A stretch of DNA of 64,000 bases from Actinomycetota bacterium (GCA_003599235.1 QZJE01000011.1:21554-85553); one strand, 5' to 3'; shown: positions 25,883 to 35,268, counted from the stretch's first letter. A program made the numbers and translations. The notes: generated by a model from the sequence alone, not told the origin.

Positions 25883-26831
25883 AAATTCCTGCCAGCAATC
25901 TTTCCATAACAAACTCAGGTTTGTTTTTGCTTGTCTTTAATTGATAATCACTATCAACTAACAAGGAAAAAATCCTTTTCAAGTCATTAGGCGCAAATGA
26001 GTAGCTTTGCTCCATATAACGCTTAGCAACAAACGGCGGAAGCTTAATTTTAGAAGAAATATCTCTTAGAGCATAACCTTGTTCTACTAATACTTTTGTT
26101 TGATTTAGTAGTCTAAAATGCCTGGCTATCATATGTAAAATCTTTAATGGAGCCTCGATATGCCAAAGAGAGTGGAGGTAGTTTAAAGATAACGATAGGT
26201 TTTTTTCTGATAAGGAATCTACTAAATCAAAAATGCCCTTTTTAGCCGTATTGCTGGTTAGACAAGCAATATCATCGAGACTCATTTCATCTTTTTCTAA
26301 GTAATATAAGCTGAGTTTTTCAATCTCATTGCTTAAATTAGCCAAATCATCACCTACTACTTCGTATAAGTAGTGGCTAGCTTCTAATGATACTTTTTTA
26401 TTCAGAGTAGCAAAGCGCTTTTTAATCCAAGGGCCGTATTGTCCTTTTTTAGGGCTTAGGTATTCAAAAAAATACTTTCTTTTTTTAGCTTCTGCCTCTA
26501 GTGCATTTGATTTCGCTAATTTAGAAGCAACGAGTACTAAAATAACATCCGGCCAAGGTTTTTTTAGATAAGCTACCAGTTTCTTTTGGTCACCTATTGC
26601 AAGTTTGTCAACATAGCGGAATATAATTAGCTTTTTCTCAGTTGTAAAACCCCGGGTAGCTGCCGCCTGCAAAACCATGTCCGCATTATGAGTTGGCGCT
26701 TCGAATTGAGTGCAATTAAGGCAAGCCTGGCTATCTTTAGCAAAGCTTTGCCTAAGACGCCTTAGCGCCTCTTCGACTAAAAAAGGCTGATTGCTATAGA
26801 TATAGTAAACCGGTTTATATTCGCCCGCCAT
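25866..26831 (-). CDS. holA: DNA polymerase III delta subunit
   Basis: The 321-residue protein matches HolA: 'YYIYSNQPFLVEEALRRLR' at the start, 'YVVGDDLANLSNEIEKL'-like segment 'EVVGDDLANLSNEIEKLSLY', and a C-terminal 'FVMERLLAGI'. It is the wrench of the clamp loader that opens the beta clamp. Its start overlaps the stop of the upstream membrane protein by one base (TAATG), so it is in the comEA-comEC operon. Confidence 0.93.
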   Translation of the reverse strand: MAGEYKPVYYIYSNQPFLVEEALRRLRQSFAKDSQACLNCTQFEAPTHNADMVLQAAATRGFTTEKKLIIFRYVDKLAIGDQKKLVAYLKKPWPDVILVLVASKLAKSNALEAEAKKRKYFFEYLSPKKGQYGPWIKKRFATLNKKVSLEASHYLYEVVGDDLANLSNEIEKLSLYYLEKDEMSLDDIACLTSNTAKKGIFDLVDSLSEKNLSLSLNYLHSLWHIEAPLKILHMIARHFRLLNQTKVLVEQGYALRDISSKIKLPPFVAKRYMEQSYSFAPNDLKRIFSLLVDSDYQLKTSKNKPEFVMERLLAGIFISSY

Positions 26832-27364
26832 TACCTTAATCCATTTAAATAAGTCATAAACTGAAAAGTTATATAGTTTGTCGAAAATATTACACTGAAA
26901 AGACTAACCATCAAATAGACCAAAAGCTCGCGCTCTTTAGTGATCAAAGGAGCAACTACTAAAATAACTACCCCCACGTGCATCAGAGAGCTTAGCAGCC
27001 AAACACTAGTAATATTATAAAAAGGTTTAATAAAGTCGATATTGATATTTAGCCACAGGAACAAAAAACCGATTATCATCATAGCTGCAACAATCATCGC
27101 TAATAAAAATACTCTGGTGGTCTGAGAGATTGTCTTTAGGCGAAAAACATAGAAAGGCACCACTAAAATCAACATAAATGCAACCAGGGGCATAAAAACA
27201 ACAAAATAAAATAATGTAAATACCTGCAAAAAGTTAAGCAGGACATGAGTGTTGCCGCTGCTACCCACCACAAAAGGCCGGCTTATAAGAACCAACACCG
27301 GCAAAATAGCCACTATGGCCGAGGCTATATATATAGATACTTTTTTTAAGGGCGATATATTCAT
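26831..27364 (-). CDS. Small multi-pass membrane protein, unknown
   Basis: The 177-residue protein has about five hydrophobic helices (roughly 10-28, 45-72, 84-105, 120-142 and 148-170) and no recognised motif. It overlaps comEC and holA by one base each, so it is translated within the competence/replication operon, but I cannot say what it does. Confidence 0.7.
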   Translation of the reverse strand: MNISPLKKVSIYIASAIVAILPVLVLISRPFVVGSSGNTHVLLNFLQVFTLFYFVVFMPLVAFMLILVVPFYVFRLKTISQTTRVFLLAMIVAAMMIIGFLFLWLNINIDFIKPFYNITSVWLLSSLMHVGVVILVVAPLITKERELLVYLMVSLFSVIFSTNYITFQFMTYLNGLR

Positions 27365-29574
27365 TAATTACTCGAAATTATCCTACCGTTACTGGTAAAG
27401 ACAATTGTACCATCTTTGTCTGTGCGATAAATCTTAGAGCCGATACCTTTAATCCGACTTAATAGTGATCTATTAGGATGACCGTATTCGTTGTGACCCA
27501 CTGAGATAACCGCCAGCTTAGGCCTGGCTTCTTGTAAAAAATTTTTAGATGTTCCTAGACCGCTTCCGTGATGAGCTACTTTTAGTACATCACAGCTAAG
27601 GTCTGCTTTAGGCAGAAGCTCCTGCTCAAAACCACTATCGATATCGCCGGTAAAAAGAAATCGAGCCTGGCCATAAGTTAACTTTATGACAACCGAATGA
27701 TTATTTTCGGTTTGGGCTAAATTGGTACATGTTGGACTTAATATATAAAACCTAGCTTGACCCAGCTTAATTAAGTCGCCTTTGTTAACTATCTTCTTTT
27801 TTATGCTCTTATGTTTTACAAGCCGCATCAAGGATAATTGCTCCGAGCTATCGGAGGGAAAACTATTGCAGACTAAAAGCTTTACTCTAATAGAGTCAAC
27901 AGTTGCCAACAAACCTCCTATATGATCATGATCACCATGAGTTAAAACCACTAGGTCTAGTGTTTTAATCCCGCGGTGAAGCAGGTAGTCTTTTACTTGA
28001 CTCCTATCGGCCCCGCCATCTATTAAGCTATTGTAGCCTTGGTTTTGAATAAGGATACTATCGCCTTGGCCAACGTTGATAAATGTAACCTTAAGTCCAG
28101 CCGGCTTAGCTTGACCAAGCGACCAAAAAGAAACTGTGCATACAAAGACCAGTACAATTATCAAAACACGATTAAACCTAAAGGTAATCTCTCTTTGTTT
28201 GAAATACTTAAATACGAAGATAATTGCCGGATAATAAAGAACTACTAGCCAGATGGGAACAGTTGGAAAATAAACCCAGGAAAACGAAAAGTTGGCAAAT
28301 ACATAAGCTATCTTTAAGATATACAAGGCAAAAACTCGCCCAATTGTTGGAGAAAAGACAGTGAAAAACATCAAAGGACCAAGGGCTGGAACCGCCAAAA
28401 TATTAACCACCACAGCACTTAATGAAAGTTGGCCAAAACACAGTCCAATAAGAGGAGCAACTCCTATTTGAGCTGCTAAGGATACGCTTAAAGCATTTTT
28501 AAGCTTAGATGGGAGATCTTTAAGAAGATCAAATATTATTGGGCTTAAATATATTAAGAAAAAGATGGCCAGGCAAGACAAAATAAAACTTAAACTAAAG
28601 AGCATAAAAGGATCGTATATTAATAAAATAAACATTGACGCTGCTAGAGCAGTTAGAATATTTTTCTTTCGCCCATTAATCCAGGCCAGTAAAAGCATAA
28701 TAGCCATAACCGATGAACGCAAAACAGGCGGAGCAAACCCTGATAGGGCGCTATAAAATAAAAGACTTAAAGCCACCAAGATTATCTGCAATCTAGGCGA
28801 GCTTTTTAAAAATCGCAAAATAAATAACAATCCTAAAACTATTACTCCCACATGGAGGCCAGAGACCGACCACATATGAGCCAGACCGGCACTTCGAAGA
28901 TTGTCTTTGTCGGTATCGCTGATTGCAGAGATATCTCCTGTTAGCGCTCCCAACATTAAAGCTCTCGGTGCATCTTTATTTACCAATATATGACGCTTAA
29001 TATTTTGCCTAATCTTTCCGATAATTTTTAGCTTTGAGCTAAAAAGATACGTTAGACGGCTGGGGGTTATTTTTGCTTGGACTTTTTGACGATAATAATA
29101 ACTCTTTGCTTTTCCTTCAATTACTAAAACCCTACCTTCTAACAACACCGACTGGCCATAGACAGGGCTAGATTTTGAGCTGACCAGAATTAGCTCCGAA
29201 TTAGGGTAATCCTTGCCTAAATAATTTATCCGGGAAGTTTTGACAGTAAAAGTATTGCCAAAAGAAGAGCTTGTGATCTTGGAACAAACATATCCCTTAA
29301 CAGCAACAAAAGCTTTTTTATTGGCTAATTTATACAATTGGCTAGACTTCAAATCATTGATCTGGTAAGAGGTAAGATACAATCCCAAACTAAAAAAAAC
29401 AAATAAACTAATTAGCCAAACTAAGCCCTTTTTATTTATAAAAATAATTAATAAGAGCAAACTAACTGCAAGCAAAACTGCTGCTATTATCAGAGATACT
29501 TGTAAGTAATCAGAGATTAATATTCCTACTATAAGAAATGCAAGCAGGTAGACTACTTTATCTTGCCGGCTCAA
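27364..29574 (-). CDS. comEC: ComEC/Rec2 DNA-uptake channel
   Basis: The 736-residue membrane protein has an N-terminal OB-like region, the Competence domain ('GLAHMWSVSGLHVGVIVLGL' and 'GFAPPVLRSSVMAIMLLLA') and a C-terminal metallo-beta-lactamase domain ('VVLTHGDHDHIGGLL'). It moves single-stranded DNA across the inner membrane during transformation. The start is TTG at 29574, overlapping the comEA stop as TTGA, as also seen for scpB and map. Confidence 0.95.
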   Translation of the reverse strand: MSRQDKVVYLLAFLIVGILISDYLQVSLIIAAVLLAVSLLLLIIFINKKGLVWLISLFVFFSLGLYLTSYQINDLKSSQLYKLANKKAFVAVKGYVCSKITSSSFGNTFTVKTSRINYLGKDYPNSELILVSSKSSPVYGQSVLLEGRVLVIEGKAKSYYYRQKVQAKITPSRLTYLFSSKLKIIGKIRQNIKRHILVNKDAPRALMLGALTGDISAISDTDKDNLRSAGLAHMWSVSGLHVGVIVLGLLFILRFLKSSPRLQIILVALSLLFYSALSGFAPPVLRSSVMAIMLLLAWINGRKKNILTALAASMFILLIYDPFMLFSLSFILSCLAIFFLIYLSPIIFDLLKDLPSKLKNALSVSLAAQIGVAPLIGLCFGQLSLSAVVVNILAVPALGPLMFFTVFSPTIGRVFALYILKIAYVFANFSFSWVYFPTVPIWLVVLYYPAIIFVFKYFKQREITFRFNRVLIIVLVFVCTVSFWSLGQAKPAGLKVTFINVGQGDSILIQNQGYNSLIDGGADRSQVKDYLLHRGIKTLDLVVLTHGDHDHIGGLLATVDSIRVKLLVCNSFPSDSSEQLSLMRLVKHKSIKKKIVNKGDLIKLGQARFYILSPTCTNLAQTENNHSVVIKLTYGQARFLFTGDIDSGFEQELLPKADLSCDVLKVAHHGSGLGTSKNFLQEARPKLAVISVGHNEYGHPNRSLLSRIKGIGSKIYRTDKDGTIVFTSNGRIISSN

Positions 29575-30182
29575 TTAAGGCTGGCCTCTTCTTTTATTTT
29601 ACTGAACTTTTTAGGACCGATTCCTTCTATTTGAGAAAGCTCATCAATACTTTTTATAGACCCTTGTTGTTTCCTATAATCAACTATTCTTTCAGCCAAA
29701 GTAGGACCAACACCCGGCAACTCTTCTAATTCCTTTTCGCTAGCTGTGTTAATGTTAATTTTGCCGTTCGCACTTTGGCCACTTTGGTTTCCTGTTTTAC
29801 CTTTTTTAGGTACCAGTATTTTTTCACCATCGCTTACTTTTTGCGCTAAATTTAAGCTTTCTTTGTCAGCGTATTTATTAAAACCGCCAGCGGCTTTTAC
29901 GGCATCCACTATCCGACTGCCATCTTTTAGATTATATACAGAAGGCCGCCTCACTTGGCCAGTGACATAGACCACAATAGCCTCTTCTTCTTGACGGCTA
30001 GCCACTACTGTTGAGTTATCTTTGACTTCGATTTCTTTCTGAGGCCTAAAGCTTAAGTAGAGGGTTATAGTTAAGATAATTAACACTACTCCAACAATAG
30101 CTATTGCTTGACTCTTGGTGATATTAAAATCCGATTTAATATACCAATCTACAATTCGTTGCTTTAATCCACTAAAGTCCAT
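29571..30182 (-). CDS. comEA: ComEA competence DNA receptor
   Basis: The 203-residue protein has one membrane helix (about 23-45), an SLBB domain ('VYVTGQVRRPSVYNL...GGFNKYADKESLNLAQ') and a C-terminal double helix-hairpin-helix ('ASEKELEELPGVGPTLAERI', 'LSQIEGIGPKKFSKI'). It binds double-stranded DNA outside the membrane for uptake by ComEC. AAGGAG precedes the ATG. It heads comEA-comEC-membrane protein-holA. Confidence 0.95.
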   Translation of the reverse strand: MDFSGLKQRIVDWYIKSDFNITKSQAIAIVGVVLIILTITLYLSFRPQKEIEVKDNSTVVASRQEEEAIVVYVTGQVRRPSVYNLKDGSRIVDAVKAAGGFNKYADKESLNLAQKVSDGEKILVPKKGKTGNQSGQSANGKININTASEKELEELPGVGPTLAERIVDYRKQQGSIKSIDELSQIEGIGPKKFSKIKEEASLN

Positions 30183-30218
30183 TTTTTCTCCTTTGTAGTT
30201 TAGCTGCGAGCAAAAATA

Positions 30219-30288
30219 AGCTTCTATAAATTAATTTCGCAATAGGAGAAGAAATTCCTTTATTTTTAGAGAAGAAGTTTATAGAAAT
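30219..30288. repeat. Inverted repeat in the leuS-comEA spacer
   Basis: TTCTATAAA near 30221 and TTTATAGAA near 30278 form a 9-bp inverted repeat about 50 bases apart, with 'GGAGAAGAAATTCC' between them. The repeat could end leuS transcripts, but no T-run is visible. I see no gene in the 118-base gap. Confidence 0.3.
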
Positions 30289-30300
30289 AGTTAGCGGTTA

Positions 30301-32850
30301 TTATTTTGCGACAATATTGACAAGTTTCTTAGGAATAACAATTGTCTTTATTACTTCTTTGTCTTCAAGAAAACTCTTAGTTTTATCAGAAGCCAGGGCG
30401 GCTTCTTTCATCTCTTCTTCAGATACTCCTTCAGGGACTGTTATGCGGTCGCGTACTTTACCGTTTACCTGGACAATCAAGGTAATCTCTTCGGCTTTAG
30501 CCATTTCTTTTTTATAAACAGGCCAGCTTTGGCGATGGATACTTTCTTTTTCTTCTAGCTTGCTCCACAGCTCCTCGGTTAAGTGAGGGATAAAAGGAGA
30601 GGATAGGATAAGTAGTGTCCGTGTAGCTTCATTAAGCACTTTTTTGTTAGGTTCACTTTGCTCATTATATTTAACCATGTCATTAACTAATTCCATTAAA
30701 GCAGAAATAGCAGTATTGAAATTAAAGCGGTTTATGTCATCTGTAACCCGTTTAATTGTTTGATGAATCATCCTAAGTAAATTATTGGTTTTCGGGGACG
30801 GGGCATCCCTATCTGAAAAGATGTCTGTCCCCTCTTTGGGACCACTCGCACCCTCAGCCTTTACCATATTGATAAGCTCAATGTTGTTTCTAACCAATCT
30901 CCAGAACCTATTTAAGAACCTAAAGGAGCCCTCAATTCCGGCATCGGACCAATCAAGATCTTTTTGTGGCGGCGAGGCAAATAGAATAAAAAGCCTGGTA
31001 GCATCGGCACCGTATTTATCCATCATAAAAGTAGGATCTACTACATTGCCTTTAGATTTACTCATTTTGGCACCGTCTTTTATAACCATTCCCTGAGTTA
31101 GTAGATTGGTAAATGGCTCATCAAAATCAAGCAAACCTAAATCTCTGATAACCTTGGTAAAAAAACGAGCGTACATAAGATGCATAATGGCATGCTCAAT
31201 ACCGCCAATATATTGGTCAACAGGCATCCAGTAGTTTACGTCATCAGTATCAAAAGGCCCTTTATCATCCTTTGGCGAACAATAACGCAGAAAATACCAG
31301 GAGGAATCGATAAAAGTATCCATGGTATCGGTCTCCCGTCTGGCGTCTTGTGCTCCGCATTTAGGGCAAGTTACCTCAACAAACTCTTGGGATTTAGCCA
31401 AGGGAGAGCCTGCAACTCCACTTACCTTGATGTCGTCAGGCAGTAGCACCGGTAGATCTTCATCTGGCACCGGCACCGTGCCACACTCCGGACAGTATAT
31501 TATGGGAATGGGTGTGCCCCAGTACCGCTGCCTTGATATCAACCAATCACGCAAACGATAGTTAATAGCTTCTTTGCCAATGTTTTTTTCTTCTAAATAC
31601 TTGGTGACTTTGCCGATACCCTCTAAGCTAGGCGTGCCATTAAAAGGCCCGGAATTAACCATCACTCCTTCGCCGACATAGGCTTCTTCCATCTCTAAAA
31701 CGTCATTCTTAAGGCGAGCCGAAGAATCTGGAGATCCTTCGCTTTGCTCAGGATGACCAGAAGGAGGTTCAATAACGACAATTACAGGAATGCCATATTT
31801 CCTGGCAAACTCAAAGTCCCGTTGGTCATGAGCAGGAACAGCCATAACAGCACCTGTACCGTACTCCATCAAAACATAATCAGCTAGCCAAACAGGGATT
31901 CTCTCTCCATTTAAGGGATTAATGACAAAGCTTCCGGTAAAAACACCTCTCTTGGGAATCTCAGCCGAGGTACGGTCAATCTCATTTTGTTTAGCAACGT
32001 CAGCTCTAAACTTATCAACTTCTTCTTTTTGTTCTGGGGTAGTGATTTTATCTACTAAAGAATGCTCCGGAGCTAAAAGGAAGAAGGTAGCTCCGTACAA
32101 GGTATCTGGGCGAGTAGTAAAAACAGTTATTTTTTCGCCGGTGTCTGCTAAAGTAAAATCAACGTAGGCGCCTTTGCTCTTGCCAATCCAGTTCTCTTGC
32201 ATTACCTTAACCCGGTTAGGCCAACCTTCTAGCTGATTTAAATCTTCAAGTAACTGATCGGCATATTCAGTAGTCTTTAAAAACCACTGTTCTAATTCTT
32301 TGCTTTGAGCCTCGGACTCGCATCTCCAGCAAAGACCAGCTTCTACCTGCTCGTTAGCTAGTACTGTCTGGCAAGACGGGCACCAATTGACCTTGGCTTT
32401 TTTACGGTAAGCCAGCCCCTTTTCATAGAATTTTATGAAGAGCCATTGACCCCAGCGATAATAATCAGGTGAAGCAGTAACTACTTGGCGGTCCCAATCG
32501 TAGCTTAAACCCAACCTTTTTAGCTGCACTATCATCCGCTCAATATTACTAAGTGTCCATTCTTTAGGTTGGGTATTGTGCTTAATAGCAGCATTTTCCG
32601 CCGGCAAGCCGAAAGCATCAAAGCCCATTGGATAAAGAACATTGTAGCCCTGCATGCGAGAGTAGCGGGCAACAACATCGCCGATAGAGTAATTGCGAAC
32701 ATGGCCCATATGGATATCACCGGAAGGATAAGGAAACATCTCTAGGACATAGCGCTTTTTGTGTTTAGAATCAGTGTAGCTCTTATAAATACCCTGATTT
32801 TGCCAGTTCTTTTGCCACTTTTTTTCGATTTCTTTAAACGGATATGTCAC
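30301..32850 (-). CDS. leuS: Leucyl-tRNA synthetase with an in-frame repeat insertion
   Basis: The 849-residue class I synthetase has 'PYPSGDIHMGHVRNYSIGD' (HIGH), 'GAKMSKSKGNVV' (KMSKS) and the CP1 editing domain ('TTRPDTLYGATFFLLAPEH', 'VPAHDQRDFEFA'). It charges tRNA-Leu. The GTG start overlaps the stop of the upstream PAS protein (GTGA). Residues 365-383 (within 'PPSGHPEQSEGSPDSSARLK') are encoded by a GTCATTC-ended palindromic repeat at 31702-31757, inserted in the editing domain. Confidence 0.96.
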   Translation of the reverse strand: MTYPFKEIEKKWQKNWQNQGIYKSYTDSKHKKRYVLEMFPYPSGDIHMGHVRNYSIGDVVARYSRMQGYNVLYPMGFDAFGLPAENAAIKHNTQPKEWTLSNIERMIVQLKRLGLSYDWDRQVVTASPDYYRWGQWLFIKFYEKGLAYRKKAKVNWCPSCQTVLANEQVEAGLCWRCESEAQSKELEQWFLKTTEYADQLLEDLNQLEGWPNRVKVMQENWIGKSKGAYVDFTLADTGEKITVFTTRPDTLYGATFFLLAPEHSLVDKITTPEQKEEVDKFRADVAKQNEIDRTSAEIPKRGVFTGSFVINPLNGERIPVWLADYVLMEYGTGAVMAVPAHDQRDFEFARKYGIPVIVVIEPPSGHPEQSEGSPDSSARLKNDVLEMEEAYVGEGVMVNSGPFNGTPSLEGIGKVTKYLEEKNIGKEAINYRLRDWLISRQRYWGTPIPIIYCPECGTVPVPDEDLPVLLPDDIKVSGVAGSPLAKSQEFVEVTCPKCGAQDARRETDTMDTFIDSSWYFLRYCSPKDDKGPFDTDDVNYWMPVDQYIGGIEHAIMHLMYARFFTKVIRDLGLLDFDEPFTNLLTQGMVIKDGAKMSKSKGNVVDPTFMMDKYGADATRLFILFASPPQKDLDWSDAGIEGSFRFLNRFWRLVRNNIELINMVKAEGASGPKEGTDIFSDRDAPSPKTNNLLRMIHQTIKRVTDDINRFNFNTAISALMELVNDMVKYNEQSEPNKKVLNEATRTLLILSSPFIPHLTEELWSKLEEKESIHRQSWPVYKKEMAKAEEITLIVQVNGKVRDRITVPEGVSEEEMKEAALASDKTKSFLEDKEVIKTIVIPKKLVNIVAK
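31702..31757. repeat. 56-base GTCATTCT...AGGATGAC palindromic repeat inside leuS
   Basis: The two halves are imperfect inverted copies: GTCATTCTTAAGGCGAGCCG on the left, and GTCATCCTGAGCAAAGCG as the reverse complement of the right. It resembles a widespread family of short bacterial palindromes and is read through without a stop. Confidence 0.8.
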
Positions 32851-34094
32851 TTTTTTTGCCCGCTCTGATCGATAACTGCTACTAAAACTTTGGCCATTGT
32901 CTCCTTTGAACCCTTAGGGATTATCCATTTTAAGTATATATTTCTAGGCTCTTCCTCTATTGTATAGTTAATGCACTCGGTTTCAAATTGCTTTTTGCCT
33001 TTAGCGATAGCTACTAGTTCTTTTTTGAAGTTATCGTAATCTCTGCCAAATATTTTAGGTAAATTATCATAAAGCTCTTCTTTGCTTTTAGCTTTATATA
33101 ACTTAAGCGTGGCCTTATTAACGTCAATAATGCTAAACATCTTCGCATAAGTTGACACTACTTCAGGATGCTCATCAAAATACTTTTTGAAATCCTTAAT
33201 ACCTGCTGATTTAAGACAATCAATAAAAGTCTTGATGTCAGAAAAATCCTCTTCCCATAAAGAAATAGGCGAATCTTCAAAAAGACTGCGGTAGCGGCTC
33301 TCACTTTTTTCTAGTGCTTTTTGAGCTTTTTTTCTCTCAGTAATATCATCTAAGACCGCTACTAGCCCATTAACCTTATCTTGGCTATCGGTTAAGGGTG
33401 CCGTTGAAAATTTAACATCAATAACTAATCCTCTGTTATTACGCATTTTTGTTTCGATGTTTGTAAAAGATTTACCTTTAACAGTAGCAGATAAGTATTG
33501 TTTTATCTCTGATCTACCTTGATCAATAGGTAAAACATTACCTACTCGCTGTGCCCTAGACCAGCCAAAAATCCTTTCTGCCGCCTTATTCCACATTGTA
33601 ACTTTTCCAGATAAGTCTAAAGCGATTATGGCTTGCGGCGAGGCTTGAAAAATTGCTTTTAGGGCTTGGTTAGTTTCCTGAAGAGCTTGGCGGGCAAGTT
33701 TTTGCTCAGTAATATCTTTAATAATTACCTGAACAGCCGCCTCGCCATGATAGATGGTAGGAATAGAGGTTACCTCAGCATAAATAGAGCTTCCATCAAG
33801 TCTTACAAACCGCTCTTCAACCGTAGGAGGAGTTTTCCCTTTTTGAATTAGAGCCATTCTATCTTTTACTAGCTGAGCAGAATCCGGGTGCACAAAATCA
33901 TAAATCGAGCGCCCTATGTGCTTTTCGATATTTTTTACTCCTACCATCTTGGCGGCCGCTTTGTTGGCAAAAATAACTTTTCCGTCGATATGGATGACGA
34001 TGGCGTAAGGAGAACTTTCGACTAGTTTTCCATACCTCTCTGCAGCTTCCTGTGGGTACTGCTCAGTAGTAGATTTCTTGGATTTTTGAGACAT
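32847..34094 (-). CDS. Triple-PAS sensor protein without output domain
   Basis: The protein is 415 residues from the ATG at 34094. Three PAS modules lie at about 20-135, 140-265 and 265-410, with 'IIKDITEQK' and 'LDDITERKKAQKALEKSESR' at the first two junctions. It ends right after the third PAS: no kinase, GGDEF or DNA-binding part is visible. It may act as a stand-alone sensor or partner. The start has GGTGG upstream. Its stop overlaps the leuS GTG, which makes leuS translation depend on it. Confidence 0.82.
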   Translation of the reverse strand: MSQKSKKSTTEQYPQEAAERYGKLVESSPYAIVIHIDGKVIFANKAAAKMVGVKNIEKHIGRSIYDFVHPDSAQLVKDRMALIQKGKTPPTVEERFVRLDGSSIYAEVTSIPTIYHGEAAVQVIIKDITEQKLARQALQETNQALKAIFQASPQAIIALDLSGKVTMWNKAAERIFGWSRAQRVGNVLPIDQGRSEIKQYLSATVKGKSFTNIETKMRNNRGLVIDVKFSTAPLTDSQDKVNGLVAVLDDITERKKAQKALEKSESRYRSLFEDSPISLWEEDFSDIKTFIDCLKSAGIKDFKKYFDEHPEVVSTYAKMFSIIDVNKATLKLYKAKSKEELYDNLPKIFGRDYDNFKKELVAIAKGKKQFETECINYTIEEEPRNIYLKWIIPKGSKETMAKVLVAVIDQSGQKK

Positions 34095-34124
34095 TTTTAT
34101 TACCACCCAATGCTTAACTATTCT

Positions 34125-34133
34125 ATTATAGCA
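34125..34133 (-). promoter_or_regulatory. Extended -10 promoter of the PAS-leuS operon
   Basis: TGCTATAAT is a perfect extended -10 box on the minus strand, about 30 bases before the ATG at 34094. The -35 is weak. Confidence 0.55.
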
Positions 34134-34241
34134 CGTTTACCTGCAGTTGGTTATCCCTTAATTATTTCTGGCATCAGGTGTCTGATTTCTGATATACTTT
34201 CTGCGGTTTAAAAACAAGCATTATAATGAGGAGGAATATAA

Positions 34242-34541
34242 ATGGATTTATTAGAAAAAACATTACTGTTAGGAATCGGAGTGGCTTCCTGGAGCAAAGA
34301 GAAAATCGAGAAAGTAATTGATGATTTAATTGAGCGTGGCAAGCTATCCAAAGGTGAAGGCAAAAAGCTAGCTGAGGAATTAATCGAGCGCGGTAAGAAA
34401 GATAAAGAAGCAGTAACTAAGATAGTTAAAAAAGAAGTTGAAAAAGTTCAGAATATGCGCATAGTATCTAACGACGAACTGCAAAGCTTACAAGACGAGC
34501 TAAAGAAACTAAAAGCTGAGATAACAAAATTAAAAAAATAA
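34242..34541 (+). CDS. Phasin-superfamily-like small coiled-coil protein
   Basis: The 99-residue protein is almost wholly helical and charged. 'WSKEKIEKVIDDLIERGKLS' and 'GKKLAEELIERGKKD' resemble the phasin/PhaF-like family, and the C-terminal 'LQDELKKLKAEITKLKK' is a coiled coil. It might associate with granules or membranes; no PHA gene is nearby, so the role is open. GAGGAGG precedes the ATG. It converges on the 34543 gene with one base between them. Confidence 0.75.
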   Translation: MDLLEKTLLLGIGVASWSKEKIEKVIDDLIERGKLSKGEGKKLAEELIERGKKDKEAVTKIVKKEVEKVQNMRIVSNDELQSLQDELKKLKAEITKLKK

Positions 34542-34542
34542 T

Positions 34543-35127
34543 CTAATTCTGTTTCCCTTCTATAGCGGCTAGTAATACAGCGGCGGCTAGACCTAATCTT
34601 CTGTCTAACTGGCCGTTAGCCCCTGAAAAATCCAGAGCTAATTTATAGACAAAAGGATTAAAGTTACCTTTAAAGACAGCTACTTTTTGACCACCAACAC
34701 TTACATCATAAGTTTGCGGTATTAAGTTGCTTAAGAAACGCCTAAGCAAAGCCATTAGGGTGCTGTCTTCGCTGATGGTGCCAATTTCTTTATCATCCTT
34801 ATCCATAATAATCCATTCATCCTGGATTAAAGACTTAAGACCTTTCCTTTTAAGGGCTCCTACCTTTTCCCCGCTAACAGCATCTACTACATCGTAAGCC
34901 GCTTGAAAATCAAGGATTTGCCTGGCCTGAATAGTCAGTAGCTCTTGGGTCATCTCTTTATCGGTATAGAGCCGGATATCTTCTTTAAGCTTAAATGCTT
35001 TCATTTTAGAATAAAAAGCTAAGCTTCCGTCAGCAGCATTAATTGTAAAAGCTCCACCAACCAATTTAAGTACTTTCCTGCGCAAATCATACTTGTCGTG
35101 TTGAAAATTTGCATGTAACTCTGCCAT
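34543..35127 (-). CDS. LURP-one-related / scramblase-like protein
   Basis: The 194-residue protein shows the LURP-one (Tubby-like C-terminal) pattern: 'FTINAADGSLAFYSKMKAFKLKEDI', 'TIQARQILDFQAAYDVVDA' and 'VGALKRKGLKSLIQDEWIIMD', ending in a hydrophobic helix ('LGLAAAVLLAAI'). Function is unknown; related proteins bind membranes. GGGAGG precedes the ATG and a TACAAT box lies at about 35141-35146. Confidence 0.78.
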   Translation of the reverse strand: MAELHANFQHDKYDLRRKVLKLVGGAFTINAADGSLAFYSKMKAFKLKEDIRLYTDKEMTQELLTIQARQILDFQAAYDVVDAVSGEKVGALKRKGLKSLIQDEWIIMDKDDKEIGTISEDSTLMALLRRFLSNLIPQTYDVSVGGQKVAVFKGNFNPFVYKLALDFSGANGQLDRRLGLAAAVLLAAIEGKQN

Positions 35128-35195
35128 GTTGCCTCCCTGATTGTATATTAGTAATCATCGGTTAACTTTAATACTAACTTAAGTATTATTTTTTG

Positions 35196-35268
35196 TGGAG
35201 GTAAGGGGACTTGAACCCCTGACCTCATGGCTGCCAGCCATGCGCTCTCCCAGCTGAGCTATACCCCC
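35196..35268 (-). tRNA. tRNA-Ala (anticodon GGC)
   Basis: The full cloverleaf is visible on the minus strand: acceptor GGGGGTA/TACCTCC, D-arm, anticodon stem CATGG-CTGGCAG-CCATG, and T-arm AGGGG-TTCAAGT-CCCCT. The acceptor has the G3:U70 wobble pair that marks tRNA-Ala. The 3' CCA is not encoded. The first 10 bases overlap the end of rsfS. Confidence 0.97.

Noticed and set aside
34107..34241. T-box or leader control of leuS or trpS
   Set aside because: No T-box sequence (TGGxACCGCG-like) upstream of either operon. trpS has a plain ribosome binding site and leuS lies inside an operon.
35161..35194. Terminator hairpin (AATACT/AGTATT then T-run) on the plus strand
   Set aside because: The T-run follows the hairpin only on the plus strand, where no gene ends; it is probably chance AT-rich sequence.
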